Assembly (NCBI GenBank): GCA_023409735.1
Contig: JAEYRB010000003.1
Span: 6,694-70,693 of the forward strand
Reading direction: 5' to 3'
Length of the DNA stretch: 64,000 nucleotides
From: Bacillota bacterium
Lineage (GTDB): Bacteria; Bacillota; Clostridia; Acetivibrionales; DTU013
Part shown: positions 1 through 7,610 of the stretch, one piece after another
Position numbering within the stretch: the first letter of the stretch is position 1
Layout: each line of letters starts with the position of its first letter
Made by a program: the position numbers and the translations under genes
The notes under the pieces: model-generated
The model's input: the letters and a program-made list of their open reading frames with translations, nothing else
What the model was told of the DNA's origin: nothing
The model's database searches: none

Positions 1-218
1 CTTGATTCAACCTCTTTATCCCACGACACCTTAATGGTTACAGAACCGCCTTCAAGATCGTCATCGTATTTTACCTTGTAGTCAAGGTCTGCATCTGCAG
101 GAAGCTCAACTACTTTACCTTCTACTCTCAGCTTACCGGCGAACAGTTCTGGAATGGCTGCCCGTATGAATTCACCGAATTCTGTTCTTGAACCAAGAAA
201 TGCATCCTGATATCTCAT
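1..218 (-). CDS. amphi-Trp domain protein (partial, 3' end outside window)
   Basis: Reading the minus strand from the ATG at 218 gives an open frame running off the left edge, about 72 residues. It starts MRYQDAFLGSRTEFGEF. The part around residues 40-68 (LPADADLDYKVKYDDD, then a strand ending VSW) has the acidic, alternating hydrophobic pattern and terminal Trp of the amphi-Trp domain, a small domain of unknown function. A good Shine-Dalgarno (AAGGAG, 8 nt upstream) fixes the start. It is divergent from lplA. The family call is from memory of the pattern; function is unknown. Confidence 0.6.
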   Translation of the reverse strand, partial: MRYQDAFLGSRTEFGEFIRAAIPELFAGKLRVEGKVVELPADADLDYKVKYDDDLEGGSVTIKVSWDKEVES

Positions 219-407
219 TAGCTTCACTCCTTAAAAAATGTTAGGTCTATTTACATAATATTTATTATTTGCTACAACTGTTACTAGTAGCTTCGAAAGT
301 TTCGCTTTTATTTGTATATTATTTGATGCATTCAGGGTTTGCGTCATATGGTGACTGCAAGTAAAAATTTTTTGTTTTACTAAAATGTCTACGATTTGTA
401 AATTTTG

Positions 408-436
408 TTGAAATATTAGGTTAAATTAAGTATAAT
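408..436 (+). promoter_or_regulatory. sigma-A promoter for lplA
   Basis: TTGAAA (408-413), a 17-nt spacer and a perfect TATAAT (431-436). It lies 85 bases upstream of the lplA start in the 300-base divergent gap 219-520, in which nothing else stands out. Confidence 0.7.
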
Positions 437-520
437 AATTAATCGCACGTAAGTTTATAATTTGAATATTGCAGGCTAGTATCAGCTGGAGTTCATCAGT
501 GCATGACTCGGGAGGCTTAA

Positions 521-1567
521 ATGATAAGTAATACACGGATAGTACGCACCAACACACTTGACCCGTGGTGGAATTTGTCCATCGAAGAGTATCTGCTTGA
601 CACAGTGGAACCAGGACAATGTATTTTATATATTTGGCAGAACGAGAATACTATTGTTATAGGCAGAAATCAAAACCCATGGAAGGAATGCAGGACAGAG
701 GTTTTTGAAAAGGAAGGCGGCCGAATTGCAAGGAGACTTTCCGGAGGCGGTACAGTATTTCATGATATAGGCAATTTGAATTTTACATTCGTTGCAGACA
801 GGCAGTTATATGATCTTAATAAACAGCTAAAGGTAATTCTTGACGCTGTTTCAGGTCTGGGTATAGATGCCGAAATGACCGGAAGAAATGATTTACTTGC
901 GGATGGACGCAAGTTTTCGGGCAATGCATTTTGCTTTAGAGCGAATACAGCCTACCATCATGGAACACTCCTCATTTCCTCTGATCTGGACAAGCTGTCA
1001 AGATATCTTCAGGTATCGGCTGAAAAGCTTAAAACAAAAGGTATAGCTTCTATAAGTTCGAGAGTTATTAACCTGTCTGAACTAAAACCGGACCTGACAA
1101 CAGAGGATATGGCTCAGGCACTAATAGAAGCCTTCAGATCAAATTACGGCTGCAGTGCACCGGTGGAGAACGCACAAAAAAGCCCCAATATTGATAGAGA
1201 TACAATAGAGAACTTGTACTGCAAATACTCATCATGGAAATGGAGATATGGCGAAGCACCTCAATTTGACGCTGATTTTGAAACAAGGTTTTCATGGGGA
1301 GAATTAGAGCTGGGACTAAAGCTGGAAAACGGCTTGGTCAGCCAAACAACAGTGTACTCTGATGCCATGGATGAGGCTTGTATTGCTGTGATTCCGCAAT
1401 TACTCAATGGATGCGAATTCAATTCGCGAAAACTGGCAGAGAGGCTGATGATTGCAGAAGTACCATTCCCGGAGAGGATTGGACCACAGGAAATGTGGAA
1501 TAATGCAGTTTGTTCCAAAGCAATGCTAAGTGATATCGCTAAATGGCTTGAAGCTAAGCAATTTTAG
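521..1567 (+). CDS. lplA: lipoate-protein ligase A
   Basis: Cytosolic enzyme of 348 residues that activates free lipoate with ATP and attaches it to lysines of lipoyl domains such as GcvH or 2-oxoacid dehydrogenase E2. Visible family signatures are the RRLSGGGTVFHD adenylate/lipoate-binding motif at residues 71-82 and GRKFSGNA at 129-136, with the expected active-site lysine K131. A C-terminal accessory domain of about 90 residues follows from about residue 250, as in full-length LplA. GGAGG 6 bases upstream supports the ATG. It appears to be a single-gene unit; none of its lipoylated partners is encoded in this window. Confidence 0.9.
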   Translation: MISNTRIVRTNTLDPWWNLSIEEYLLDTVEPGQCILYIWQNENTIVIGRNQNPWKECRTEVFEKEGGRIARRLSGGGTVFHDIGNLNFTFVADRQLYDLNKQLKVILDAVSGLGIDAEMTGRNDLLADGRKFSGNAFCFRANTAYHHGTLLISSDLDKLSRYLQVSAEKLKTKGIASISSRVINLSELKPDLTTEDMAQALIEAFRSNYGCSAPVENAQKSPNIDRDTIENLYCKYSSWKWRYGEAPQFDADFETRFSWGELELGLKLENGLVSQTTVYSDAMDEACIAVIPQLLNGCEFNSRKLAERLMIAEVPFPERIGPQEMWNNAVCSKAMLSDIAKWLEAKQF

Positions 1568-1793
1568 GAATAAGCATTGAAACGTGTTGAATTTTTATAA
1601 TAAAAGTGAAGCTGACGGCTCAGGAAGATGATTTACAGCTATATATGATTGTCCCGCTATATTCGATTAATAAGAAACGCAAAGAATTTTAAAAAAACGT
1701 AAACTTTCTTATAGATGCGTTATAATACAAGTATGATGTAAGTGAGCTAAACACAATTTGCTGCAGATAGGCTGAGTTAAAGGATTTAGAAGT

Positions 1794-2216
1794 ATGAATG
1801 AAGAGCTTTTTAAAAATATTGGGGAACAGTTCCCTGTAAAGGCCGGGGATGTTAGTAACTACTCCCCATTGGTACTGGCATATTTGGGCGATGTGGTTTA
1901 TGAGCTCTATATCCGAACGTTGATTACAAGCAAGGGCAATGCTCCGGTACATAAGCTGCACCAAAGCTCAATTGCCTTTGTCAAGGCTAAAGCCCAGTCT
2001 GATACAATTCACAGACTTATGGAACAATTAACTGGAGAAGAACGAGATATCGTCAGAAGAGGACGAAATGCCAAATCCGGTACAATACCGAAAAATGCGG
2101 ATGTTACCGATTATAAATATGCTACCGGGTTCGAGACTCTTCTTGGCTATCTTTATATAAAAGGAGACTATACGCGGCTTATTGAGGTTTTGAAGCTATC
2201 GACCACACATGATTAA
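1794..2216 (+). CDS. mrnC: Mini-ribonuclease III
   Basis: 140-residue dimeric endonuclease that trims 23S rRNA precursor ends. It has the RNase III catalytic fold but no dsRNA-binding domain. The signature YSPLVLAYLGDVVYELYI at residues 23-40 includes the metal-binding aspartate D33. A second acidic region (TDYKYATGFETLLGYLY) matches the usual C-terminal active-site helix. Length is typical of the family. A TATAAT at 1721-1726 with a poor -35 is the likely promoter. It sits 76 bases ahead of rlmB, a pairing common in Firmicutes, so both probably serve 23S rRNA maturation. Confidence 0.92.
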   Translation: MNEELFKNIGEQFPVKAGDVSNYSPLVLAYLGDVVYELYIRTLITSKGNAPVHKLHQSSIAFVKAKAQSDTIHRLMEQLTGEERDIVRRGRNAKSGTIPKNADVTDYKYATGFETLLGYLYIKGDYTRLIEVLKLSTTHD

Positions 2217-2292
2217 AGTGGCCGGAAATTTAGATGGAGCCTGCAAGGTAGTTAGAATGCATTAGTTGCGCAGATGGAAGGAGCGTATAGTT

Positions 2293-3726
2293 ATGGCTGA
2301 TTATAATGGCTTTCACAAAAATAATGAAAGCGGCAGAAACAGGAACGGTGGAGCAAAGAGTAAATCGTTTGGACGCGGAGCAGGGTATGGAAAGGGTCAG
2401 ACAGCCGGGAAAAGCTATGAAAGCGGGCAAAGCTATAAGTCGGAAAATGGCCAGGGAAGCGGAAGAAGCTATGAACCCGTAAAAGGCCAGGGAAGTGGAA
2501 AGGGCTATAGAACAGAAAATAGCTGGGGAAACGGACAAGGCTATAGGACAGAAAATGGCCAGGGAGGCGGAAAAGGCTTTGGGGCGGATAAAGGTCATGG
2601 GACCAGACAGGGCTATAAGCCAAGCGGACAAGGCTATGGGACAGATAATGGCCAGGGAGCCGGAAAAGGCTTTGGGTCGGGTAAAGGTCATGGGACCAGA
2701 CAGGGCTATAGGCCAAGCGGACAAGGCAATAGTCCAGACAGTGAGCAGAGTAAATATGCCGCTGGAAATGAAAGGGCTAAGTACAGACCGGGAAGCGGCA
2801 GACCTATAAATACTCCCGATAGCTCAGAAGCACCTTATAAGATGAATAGGAATAAAACGGGAGAGAGCGGACAGGACAATAAGAGAAGCTTTTCCGGCAG
2901 AAAAGGTGCTGATGAAAGGCGAGATATACCTGACGTTAAGGCACGCCGGATAGCGAATGAACAAAAGGATGATCTCACAAATGAGCTTGACAAGCTTGAG
3001 GGCAGAAACTCTGTACTTGAGGCATTAAAATCAGGTAGAAGCATAAATAGGCTATTTGTAGCTAAAGGTGACAGAGAAGGCTCTGTCAATCAGATAATTG
3101 CTATGGCAAGGCAGAAGCACATACTGATTCAGGAGATCGACAGGACTAAGCTGGATGCAATGTCTTCGACACATGCTCATCAGGGGGTAATAGCGCTGAC
3201 TGCAGCGAAGGATTATGTTGAAGTTGAGGATATTCTAAAAATTGCAGAGGAAAGCGGAAGACCGCCATTTATTATTATATTGGATGAAATAACCGATTCT
3301 CATAACCTGGGTTCTATATTGAGAACTGCAAATACTGCCGGTGTACATGGAGTTATTATACCAAAGCGTAGGGCAGTTGGGCTCACTTCAGTAGTATCAA
3401 AGGCATCTGCCGGTGCGATTGAGTATGTTCCGGTTGCCAGAGTAACAAATATTGCTCAGACAATTGAAGGCTTGAAAAAACAAAATATTTGGGTTGTAGG
3501 AACTGATGCTTCAGGTGAGAAGGCATATTTTGATGCAGATCTCACAGGCCCAATTGCACTGGTTATAGGCAGCGAGGGTGAAGGAATGAGCAAGCTGGTA
3601 CGTGAAAGCTGCGACTTCGTAGTGAATATACCTATGTCAGGGCAGATCACTTCACTTAATGCAGCAGTTGCCGGAGCAGTTGTTACCTATGATATATTCA
3701 GGCAAAGGAGCAAAAAGCAGCCTTGA
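2293..3726 (+). CDS. rlmB: 23S rRNA (guanosine-2'-O)-methyltransferase with long Gly-rich N-terminal extension
   Basis: SpoU/TrmH-family enzyme, expected to 2'-O-methylate a guanosine in the 23S rRNA peptidyl-transferase loop. The catalytic half starts near residue 237 with a substrate-binding domain (GRNSVLEALKSGR). The knotted SPOUT domain follows with its three motifs: NLGSILRTA, IGSEGEGMS and SLNAAVA. It is preceded by about 230 residues of low-complexity sequence rich in Gly, Lys, Arg, Ser and Tyr, including two 31-residue tandem repeats. Most RlmB proteins are about 250 residues, so this one is nearly double. I chose ATG 2293 because AAGGAG lies 9 bases upstream; a TTG at 2266 is in frame but has no ribosome site. 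The tail is basic and probably disordered, perhaps RNA-binding (inference). Confidence 0.88.
   Translation: MADYNGFHKNNESGRNRNGGAKSKSFGRGAGYGKGQTAGKSYESGQSYKSENGQGSGRSYEPVKGQGSGKGYRTENSWGNGQGYRTENGQGGGKGFGADKGHGTRQGYKPSGQGYGTDNGQGAGKGFGSGKGHGTRQGYRPSGQGNSPDSEQSKYAAGNERAKYRPGSGRPINTPDSSEAPYKMNRNKTGESGQDNKRSFSGRKGADERRDIPDVKARRIANEQKDDLTNELDKLEGRNSVLEALKSGRSINRLFVAKGDREGSVNQIIAMARQKHILIQEIDRTKLDAMSSTHAHQGVIALTAAKDYVEVEDILKIAEESGRPPFIIILDEITDSHNLGSILRTANTAGVHGVIIPKRRAVGLTSVVSKASAGAIEYVPVARVTNIAQTIEGLKKQNIWVVGTDASGEKAYFDADLTGPIALVIGSEGEGMSKLVRESCDFVVNIPMSGQITSLNAAVAGAVVTYDIFRQRSKKQP
2557..2742 (+). repeat. 93-bp tandem duplication inside rlmB
   Basis: Two adjacent 93-bp units, 2557-2649 and 2650-2742, encode 31-residue repeats of the form GQGxGKGFGxxKGHGTRQGY plus RPSGQG-like sequence. 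Shorter degenerate Gly-Tyr units occur upstream from about 2400. The in-frame unit length means copy number can change without breaking the gene. Confidence 0.85.
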
Positions 3727-3918
3727 TTGAATACCCCGATGTATGTGCGTAGCTAATAGGTTAAATAGTATGGTTTTGTTGTTATGGAAAAATCATCTAT
3801 CCTAAGATAATAAAGATGCCGATAACTATTTTGGGAAATTAGTGCACGGATTAGACTATGGCAGAAGCAATAGAAATCCTGAAAAGGTCTTGCTGAACCA
3901 CATAGAGGAAGTACTAGC

Positions 3919-3947
3919 TTGACATGGTAATTAGCGTTACGTATAAT
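3919..3947 (+). promoter_or_regulatory. consensus sigma-A promoter for sigH
   Basis: Perfect TTGACA (3919-3924), 17-nt spacer, perfect TATAAT (3942-3947). Transcription would start near 3955. That excludes the in-frame ATG at 3946 and supports the TTG at 4012 as the sigH start. Confidence 0.85.
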
Positions 3948-4011
3948 GAAAGATACATCAAGCCATATCTGTTCTATTTCCTTATCTATCTGCATATGGG
4001 GGGGCATTTTT

Positions 4012-4656
4012 TTGAAGCGTTACGCTCAAGCTGAGGCAAGATTTGATAATAATTTAGTTGTTGACGAGGAAATTTTAAAAGAAGCCAAAGCTGGCAATGA
4101 TCAAGCCCTTGAATTTCTTATCAATAAGTATAAGAGCTTTGTTCGGGCAAAAGCGAGGACATATTTTCTTATAGGCGCGGACAGGGAGGATATCATTCAA
4201 GAGGGCATGATAGGCCTTTATAAGGCAATTAGAGACTTCAGAGGGGACAAGCTGTCATCGTTCAGGGCCTTTGCAGAGTTATGCATTACAAGGCAGATAA
4301 TTACGGCAATAAAGACTGCTACAAGGCAGAAGCATATACCGCTCAATTCCTACGTTTCTCTAAACAAGCCAATATTCGATGAAGAATCGGATCGTACGCT
4401 TATGGATGTCATCAGCGAGGAAAAGATGGTGGATCCTGAGGAAATGATAATAAACAGAGAGGAGTTTGCCGGCATCGAGGTAAAAATGGGTGAAATACTC
4501 AGCAGCCTTGAGTGGCAGGTCCTTTCACTATATTTGCAGGGAAGGTCGTATCAGGAAATAGCTGTTGATCTAAACAGGCAGATCAAATCCATAGATAATG
4601 CTCTGCAGCGCGTGAAACGGAAGCTGGAGAAGTATATTGCCGATGGTAAGATGTAG
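4012..4656 (+). CDS. sigH: RNA polymerase sigma-H factor
   Basis: 214-residue sigma-70-family factor, the early stationary-phase/sporulation sigma. Region 2 is visible (ALEFLINKYKSFVRAKARTYFL, then DREDIIQEGMIGLYKAIRDF). A C-terminal region 4 helix-turn-helix follows (LQGRSYQEIAVDLNRQIKSIDNALQRVKRKL). Length matches SigH (about 215-220). The start is TTG 4012 with a G-rich ribosome site 7 bases upstream, downstream of a consensus promoter. The order mrnC-rlmB-sigH-tRNA is a familiar clostridial one. The region after sigH normally carries secE-nusG, which is absent here. Confidence 0.92.
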   Translation: MKRYAQAEARFDNNLVVDEEILKEAKAGNDQALEFLINKYKSFVRAKARTYFLIGADREDIIQEGMIGLYKAIRDFRGDKLSSFRAFAELCITRQIITAIKTATRQKHIPLNSYVSLNKPIFDEESDRTLMDVISEEKMVDPEEMIINREEFAGIEVKMGEILSSLEWQVLSLYLQGRSYQEIAVDLNRQIKSIDNALQRVKRKLEKYIADGKM

Positions 4657-4863
4657 TAGTTTATTATTGGGTTCAGGTCTTGTGGCAAAGATAAGTCCGT
4701 ATGACAGATAAAAAAGTCTATCATGCGGACAATAAGCTCATCTGTGTTCGAACATGTCACGGAAATAACTATGGGAATGCAAAAATCGCTGCATGTCGAT
4801 AACTAGACTTTGCTTTTTAATTAACAAGGGTCAATTGATGCTAAAAATGTAAGGCTAATATAC

Positions 4864-4892
4864 TAGACATGGGCAGTAGTATATGCTATAAT
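4864..4892 (+). promoter_or_regulatory. promoter of the tRNA-Gly/tRNA-Thr unit
   Basis: TAGACA (4864-4869), 17-nt spacer, TATAAT (4887-4892) with an extended TG just upstream of the -10. It lies 76 bases before tRNA-Gly. Confidence 0.7.
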
Positions 4893-4968
4893 ACAATTCG
4901 CTTAGGATACAAGGGCGAGCGGATGACGAAGTCATCGACCAGCCCCACCCTGTTGAACTAAACAACCT

Positions 4969-5042
4969 GCGGGTGTAGTTCAGTGGTAGAACATCAGCTT
5001 CCCAAGCTGATTGTGAGGGTTCGATTCCCTTCACCCGCTCCA
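4969..5042 (+). tRNA. tRNA-Gly (anticodon CCC)
   Basis: 74-nt cloverleaf with encoded CCA. The acceptor stem GCGGGTG pairs with CACCCGC, discriminator T. The anticodon stem TCAGC/GCTGA encloses the loop TTCCCAA, so the anticodon is CCC, reading GGG codons. The T arm GTTCGATTC is canonical. It is 77 bases upstream of tRNA-Thr and probably cotranscribed. Confidence 0.93.
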
Positions 5043-5119
5043 ATTGGTTTATAATTAAGCTGTCTACGTTGAATGTAATATGTAGATATGCAAGGCAGAT
5101 GAAACAAAATACTTTACCC

Positions 5120-5195
5120 GCCCTCATAGCTCAGTTGGCAGAGCGCATCCATGGTAAGGATGAGGTCATCAGTTCGACTCTGATTGAGGGCTCCA
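5120..5195 (+). tRNA. tRNA-Thr (anticodon GGT)
   Basis: 76-nt cloverleaf with encoded CCA. Acceptor GCCCTCA/TGAGGGC; anticodon stem CATCC/GGATG around ATGGTAA, anticodon GGT. Pieces of this gene recur downstream in both orientations (5285-5300 and 5428-5480), marking it as a rearrangement or integration site. Confidence 0.93.
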
Positions 5196-5241
5196 CAGAA
5201 AAAGAAACAGCATCAAATATGATGCTGTTTCTTTTTCTGTG
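5194..5241 (+). terminator. terminator hairpin of the tRNA unit
   Basis: Perfect 21-bp inverted repeat (5194-5214 against 5221-5241) with a 6-nt loop, starting inside the CCA end of tRNA-Thr. The 5' arm is A-rich and the 3' arm T-rich, so it could terminate in both directions. Confidence 0.75.
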
Positions 5242-5283
5242 TGCTCTTCACCTTCACCTAAGTCCATCAGAAGAGCTTGCCCT

Positions 5284-5452
5284 CCCATGGATGCGCTCTG
5301 GACACGGGCTGAGAACCGATAAGCAAGTGATGCAAGGAAGCTGAGCAGCAAGGAGCGGAGCATATGATGATATGTGAGCACCGCAGATGCGATAGCTGAC
5401 ACAGCAGCGCGAAGCTTAGCGGTTCTCAGAGCATTCATGGGTAAGGATGAGG
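5284..5452. repeat. large imperfect inverted repeat containing tRNA-Thr fragments
   Basis: The arms 5309-5324 and 5414-5429 are inverted copies with one mismatch in 16 (CTGAGAACCG core). Outside the left arm, 5285-5300 is an exact 16-base reverse complement of tRNA-Thr 5139-5154. Outside the right arm the same tRNA piece occurs in direct orientation (degenerate). The roughly 90 bases between arms have further short self-complementary pieces and no plausible reading frame. Confidence 0.7.
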
Positions 5453-5480
5453 TCATAGTTGACTCTGATTGAGGGCTCCA
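5428..5480 (+). pseudogene. truncated tRNA-Thr remnant
   Basis: Aligns with the 3' two-thirds of tRNA-Thr from the D arm/anticodon arm to the CCA, with small deletions in the anticodon stem and T arm (TCATAGTTGACTC instead of TCATCAGTTCGACTC). It cannot fold as a tRNA. It may be a decayed attachment-site copy or a rearrangement product. Confidence 0.75.
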
Positions 5481-5805
5481 AAATGAAAGCATTGAAATAT
5501 TGAGAAATCAAGTTTCTGGTGCTTTTTTGTTTGCTCGTAAACGGTTTAAATGACAATCCCATTAGTCAATATATATCGTATCGTTTAAAACCGTTTAAAA
5601 AGCAAATAAATACATCTGCAATGTTTTACAAGTAAATATATTTTTATATTGATTATTATTGCTAATTTGTTACAATATACAATGGTATTCCAAAAAAATA
5701 CTTTAATTTACATCCTTAGTTAGAATAATTTTGTCTAAACTTATTTGACTTACAATATATGTAAAATTATAATCATAGTAAAATATAATATTTTGGAGAA
5801 GAATC
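5481..5805. other. AT-rich intergenic stretch with an inverted repeat
   Basis: No gene seen. It holds a weak hairpin with a T-run (about 5485-5528) after the tRNA remnant, and a perfect 10-bp inverted repeat, TAAACGGTTT at 5538-5547 against AAACCGTTTA at 5588-5597. It ends with the promoter of the following gene. Confidence 0.5.
5745..5773 (+). promoter_or_regulatory. sigma-A promoter for the Ntn hydrolase gene
   Basis: TTGACT (5745-5750), 17-nt spacer, TATAAT (5768-5773), 33 bases upstream of the ATG at 5806, with TTGGAGAAG as ribosome site in between. Confidence 0.75.
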
Positions 5806-6831
5806 ATGAAATCAAAACGATTAGCAGTGGTTTTACTTACTTTAATACTGAGTGTTTGTCAATCAATTCCAGCAATGGCATGCACAATATTTACCACTGA
5901 AATGGAAGACGGTACTGTATTAGTTGGCAATAACGAAGATTATTCATATTCAATCGGTAACTCTATGGTAGTTACAGCACCAGGTGAAAGAGACTATGGC
6001 CGTATATGCTTCTATAATATGTCTTATATTCAGGGTGGCATGAATGAACATGGCTTATTTTATGATGGTGCTTCCTGTCCGCCTTCTGAAGTCCCCTATT
6101 ATAGTGATAAAGAGGATTTGGACTATAATTTAGGAGATATTGTTCTTGCAAAATGCACATCTGTGGAAGAAGTAGAAAAGTTTTTTGAGAATTATAATAT
6201 CCCTAACGGTTTTTGCGATCATCTCATGTTTACCGATAGCACAGGAGCTTCTGCAGTATTTGAGTGGGTGGAAGGAGAACTTCATATTATTCGTAAAGGT
6301 CAGGACGAGAACTATCAGGTTATAACAAATTATTGGCTTACGAATCCTTCTCTGGGTGGTTATCCCTGCAATCGTTATAACACTGTTGTAGATTTATTGC
6401 AAAATCAATCACCATCAATAGAATCATGTGCTGCTATTTTAAATTCCACGAAGCAGAATTGGGGCGAAGGAGGAACATTGTATTCAAATATATATAATTT
6501 ATCGCACAAAGAAATCTATGTGTTCAACAGGGGTATAATGAATCAAGCTTGTAAGATAGATATGGAAGAAACATTTCAGTCAATGCAGGCAGGGACTCAA
6601 GTAAGCAATGACCTTAACGAACTTACATATAGCAATTTAAGTAATGGGAATCTCCAGGAAACAGATAGTAACACGATGCCCGAATCTGATGGGGATGTAG
6701 AAACATCGGTTGCTACCCCCATAAAAAGTAGTTTTTATGATAATTGGATCTTATGGATTTCTGGAGTATGTATTCTGGCATACATTGTATTCTCGTTAGT
6801 AAAGAAAAATAGAAAGGGAAAAAAGATATAA
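5806..6831 (+). CDS. secreted, membrane-anchored linear amide C-N hydrolase (choloylglycine hydrolase/penicillin acylase-like)
   Basis: 341-residue Ntn-hydrolase-type protein. A signal peptide (residues 1-25, ending SIPAMA) is followed directly by Cys26 in CTIFTTEMEDG, so signal cleavage would expose the N-terminal nucleophile Cys expected for this superfamily. Further family-like features are VLVGNNEDY (residues about 42-50), GGMNEHGLFYDGAS and ITNYWLTNP. A Ser/Thr/Asn-rich spacer (about 265-305) leads to a C-terminal transmembrane helix (NWILWISGVCILAYIVFSLV) and a basic tail, so the enzyme should sit on the outer face of the membrane. Substrate is unknown: bile salts, penicillin V, N-acyl homoserine lactones and other acyl amides are all used by relatives. 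Confidence 0.75.
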   Translation: MKSKRLAVVLLTLILSVCQSIPAMACTIFTTEMEDGTVLVGNNEDYSYSIGNSMVVTAPGERDYGRICFYNMSYIQGGMNEHGLFYDGASCPPSEVPYYSDKEDLDYNLGDIVLAKCTSVEEVEKFFENYNIPNGFCDHLMFTDSTGASAVFEWVEGELHIIRKGQDENYQVITNYWLTNPSLGGYPCNRYNTVVDLLQNQSPSIESCAAILNSTKQNWGEGGTLYSNIYNLSHKEIYVFNRGIMNQACKIDMEETFQSMQAGTQVSNDLNELTYSNLSNGNLQETDSNTMPESDGDVETSVATPIKSSFYDNWILWISGVCILAYIVFSLVKKNRKGKKI

Positions 6832-6955
6832 ATAATAAGTACATAGCTTACAATCATAGTAACAGGAACTAATGTTATTAGAAGAGATGCATCTTTAAGT
6901 TCAAGAGGTCTTTCTTGTAGTCAACTAGAAAATAGAGTAAAATTGTATCAATGCT

Positions 6956-6985
6956 TTGACGAATTTTACTTTCTTTTTATATAAT
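6956..6985 (+). promoter_or_regulatory. candidate promoter of the AEP cassette
   Basis: TTGACG (6956-6961), 18-nt spacer, TATAAT (6980-6985). Initiation about 7 bases later (near 6992) would leave only a few bases before the ATG at 6996, so the AGGTGATT at 6986-6993 could not serve fully as ribosome site. Either translation is near-leaderless or another promoter is used. Confidence 0.5.
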
Positions 6986-6995
6986 AGGTGATTAT

Positions 6996-7610
6996 ATGAA
7001 CGACTTAGAAATCTTTCTTCATGATTTATTTGAACTGGACAATAATCAATATATTGAAGTACGCCCTCATAATAATGGCAGAATGGTGTACAAGGATTGG
7101 ACATTCTTTAAAAGTGTTAATGATTTAGCTAGATCAGAAATTATCCTAAATGCTGAAAATGACATATATTTTGGTGTTTCCTCCCGAGCGATCAGTAATG
7201 AAAATGTGATTGAGTATGATACATTTCGATGCTTAGCTTTTGATATGGATAACATCATAAGCTCGTATCCTGATTTTAGTTGCGATGATGTATTTGATGA
7301 ATTCAAAAAAGTTGAGTTGTTGCCAAATTACATTATTTCCAGTGGAAATCATATTCACAGTTATATTCTTTTACAACCTACAAAGGATATCAGCACAATC
7401 ATGAAGGTTACAAATGTAATAGCCCAGATGATTGGCTCTGACCTAAAAGCAATTAAAAAATCTCAATTTATGCGACTGCCGGGAACCTTTAACAATACAA
7501 GCCATGTAGAAATTCTATACAGGAATGCAAATCCCAGACATTCTTTAAATGATATACAAACATTGTTGAATATGCTTACTATTACTGGCAGAATAGGGGG
7601 AGACAAATGA
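6996..7610 (+). CDS. minimal archaeo-eukaryotic primase-polymerase (AEP/PrimPol-like) protein
   Basis: 204-residue protein with the ordered motifs of AEP nucleotidyltransferases. It has NDIYFGVSSRA (residues 55-65), FDMDN with the paired metal-binding Asp (D83, D85), SSGNHIHSYILL (115-126, the S-x-H motif with H121), D149 as likely third acidic ligand, and MRLPGTFNN (159-167). The last matches the RLPGTxN stretch common in plasmid and phage primases of this superfamily. It is only the catalytic core: no helicase, zinc-knuckle or winged-helix domain is fused. Its stop overlaps the next start by 4 bases (ATGA), so the two are translationally coupled. Predicted role is primer or short-strand synthesis on DNA or RNA templates. 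Family assignment is motif-based; substrate and biology are unknown. Confidence 0.68.
   Translation: MNDLEIFLHDLFELDNNQYIEVRPHNNGRMVYKDWTFFKSVNDLARSEIILNAENDIYFGVSSRAISNENVIEYDTFRCLAFDMDNIISSYPDFSCDDVFDEFKKVELLPNYIISSGNHIHSYILLQPTKDISTIMKVTNVIAQMIGSDLKAIKKSQFMRLPGTFNNTSHVEILYRNANPRHSLNDIQTLLNMLTITGRIGGDK

Noticed and set aside
2230..2724. Long minus-strand and alternate-frame readings across the Gly-rich rlmB repeat
   Set aside because: Low-complexity repeat DNA opens several frames at once; only the rlmB frame has a ribosome site and a conserved domain.
5169..5492. Minus-strand 107-residue frame over the tRNA-Thr fragments
   Set aside because: It runs through a tRNA, a terminator and inverted repeats; the apparent protein repeats only reflect the DNA repeats.
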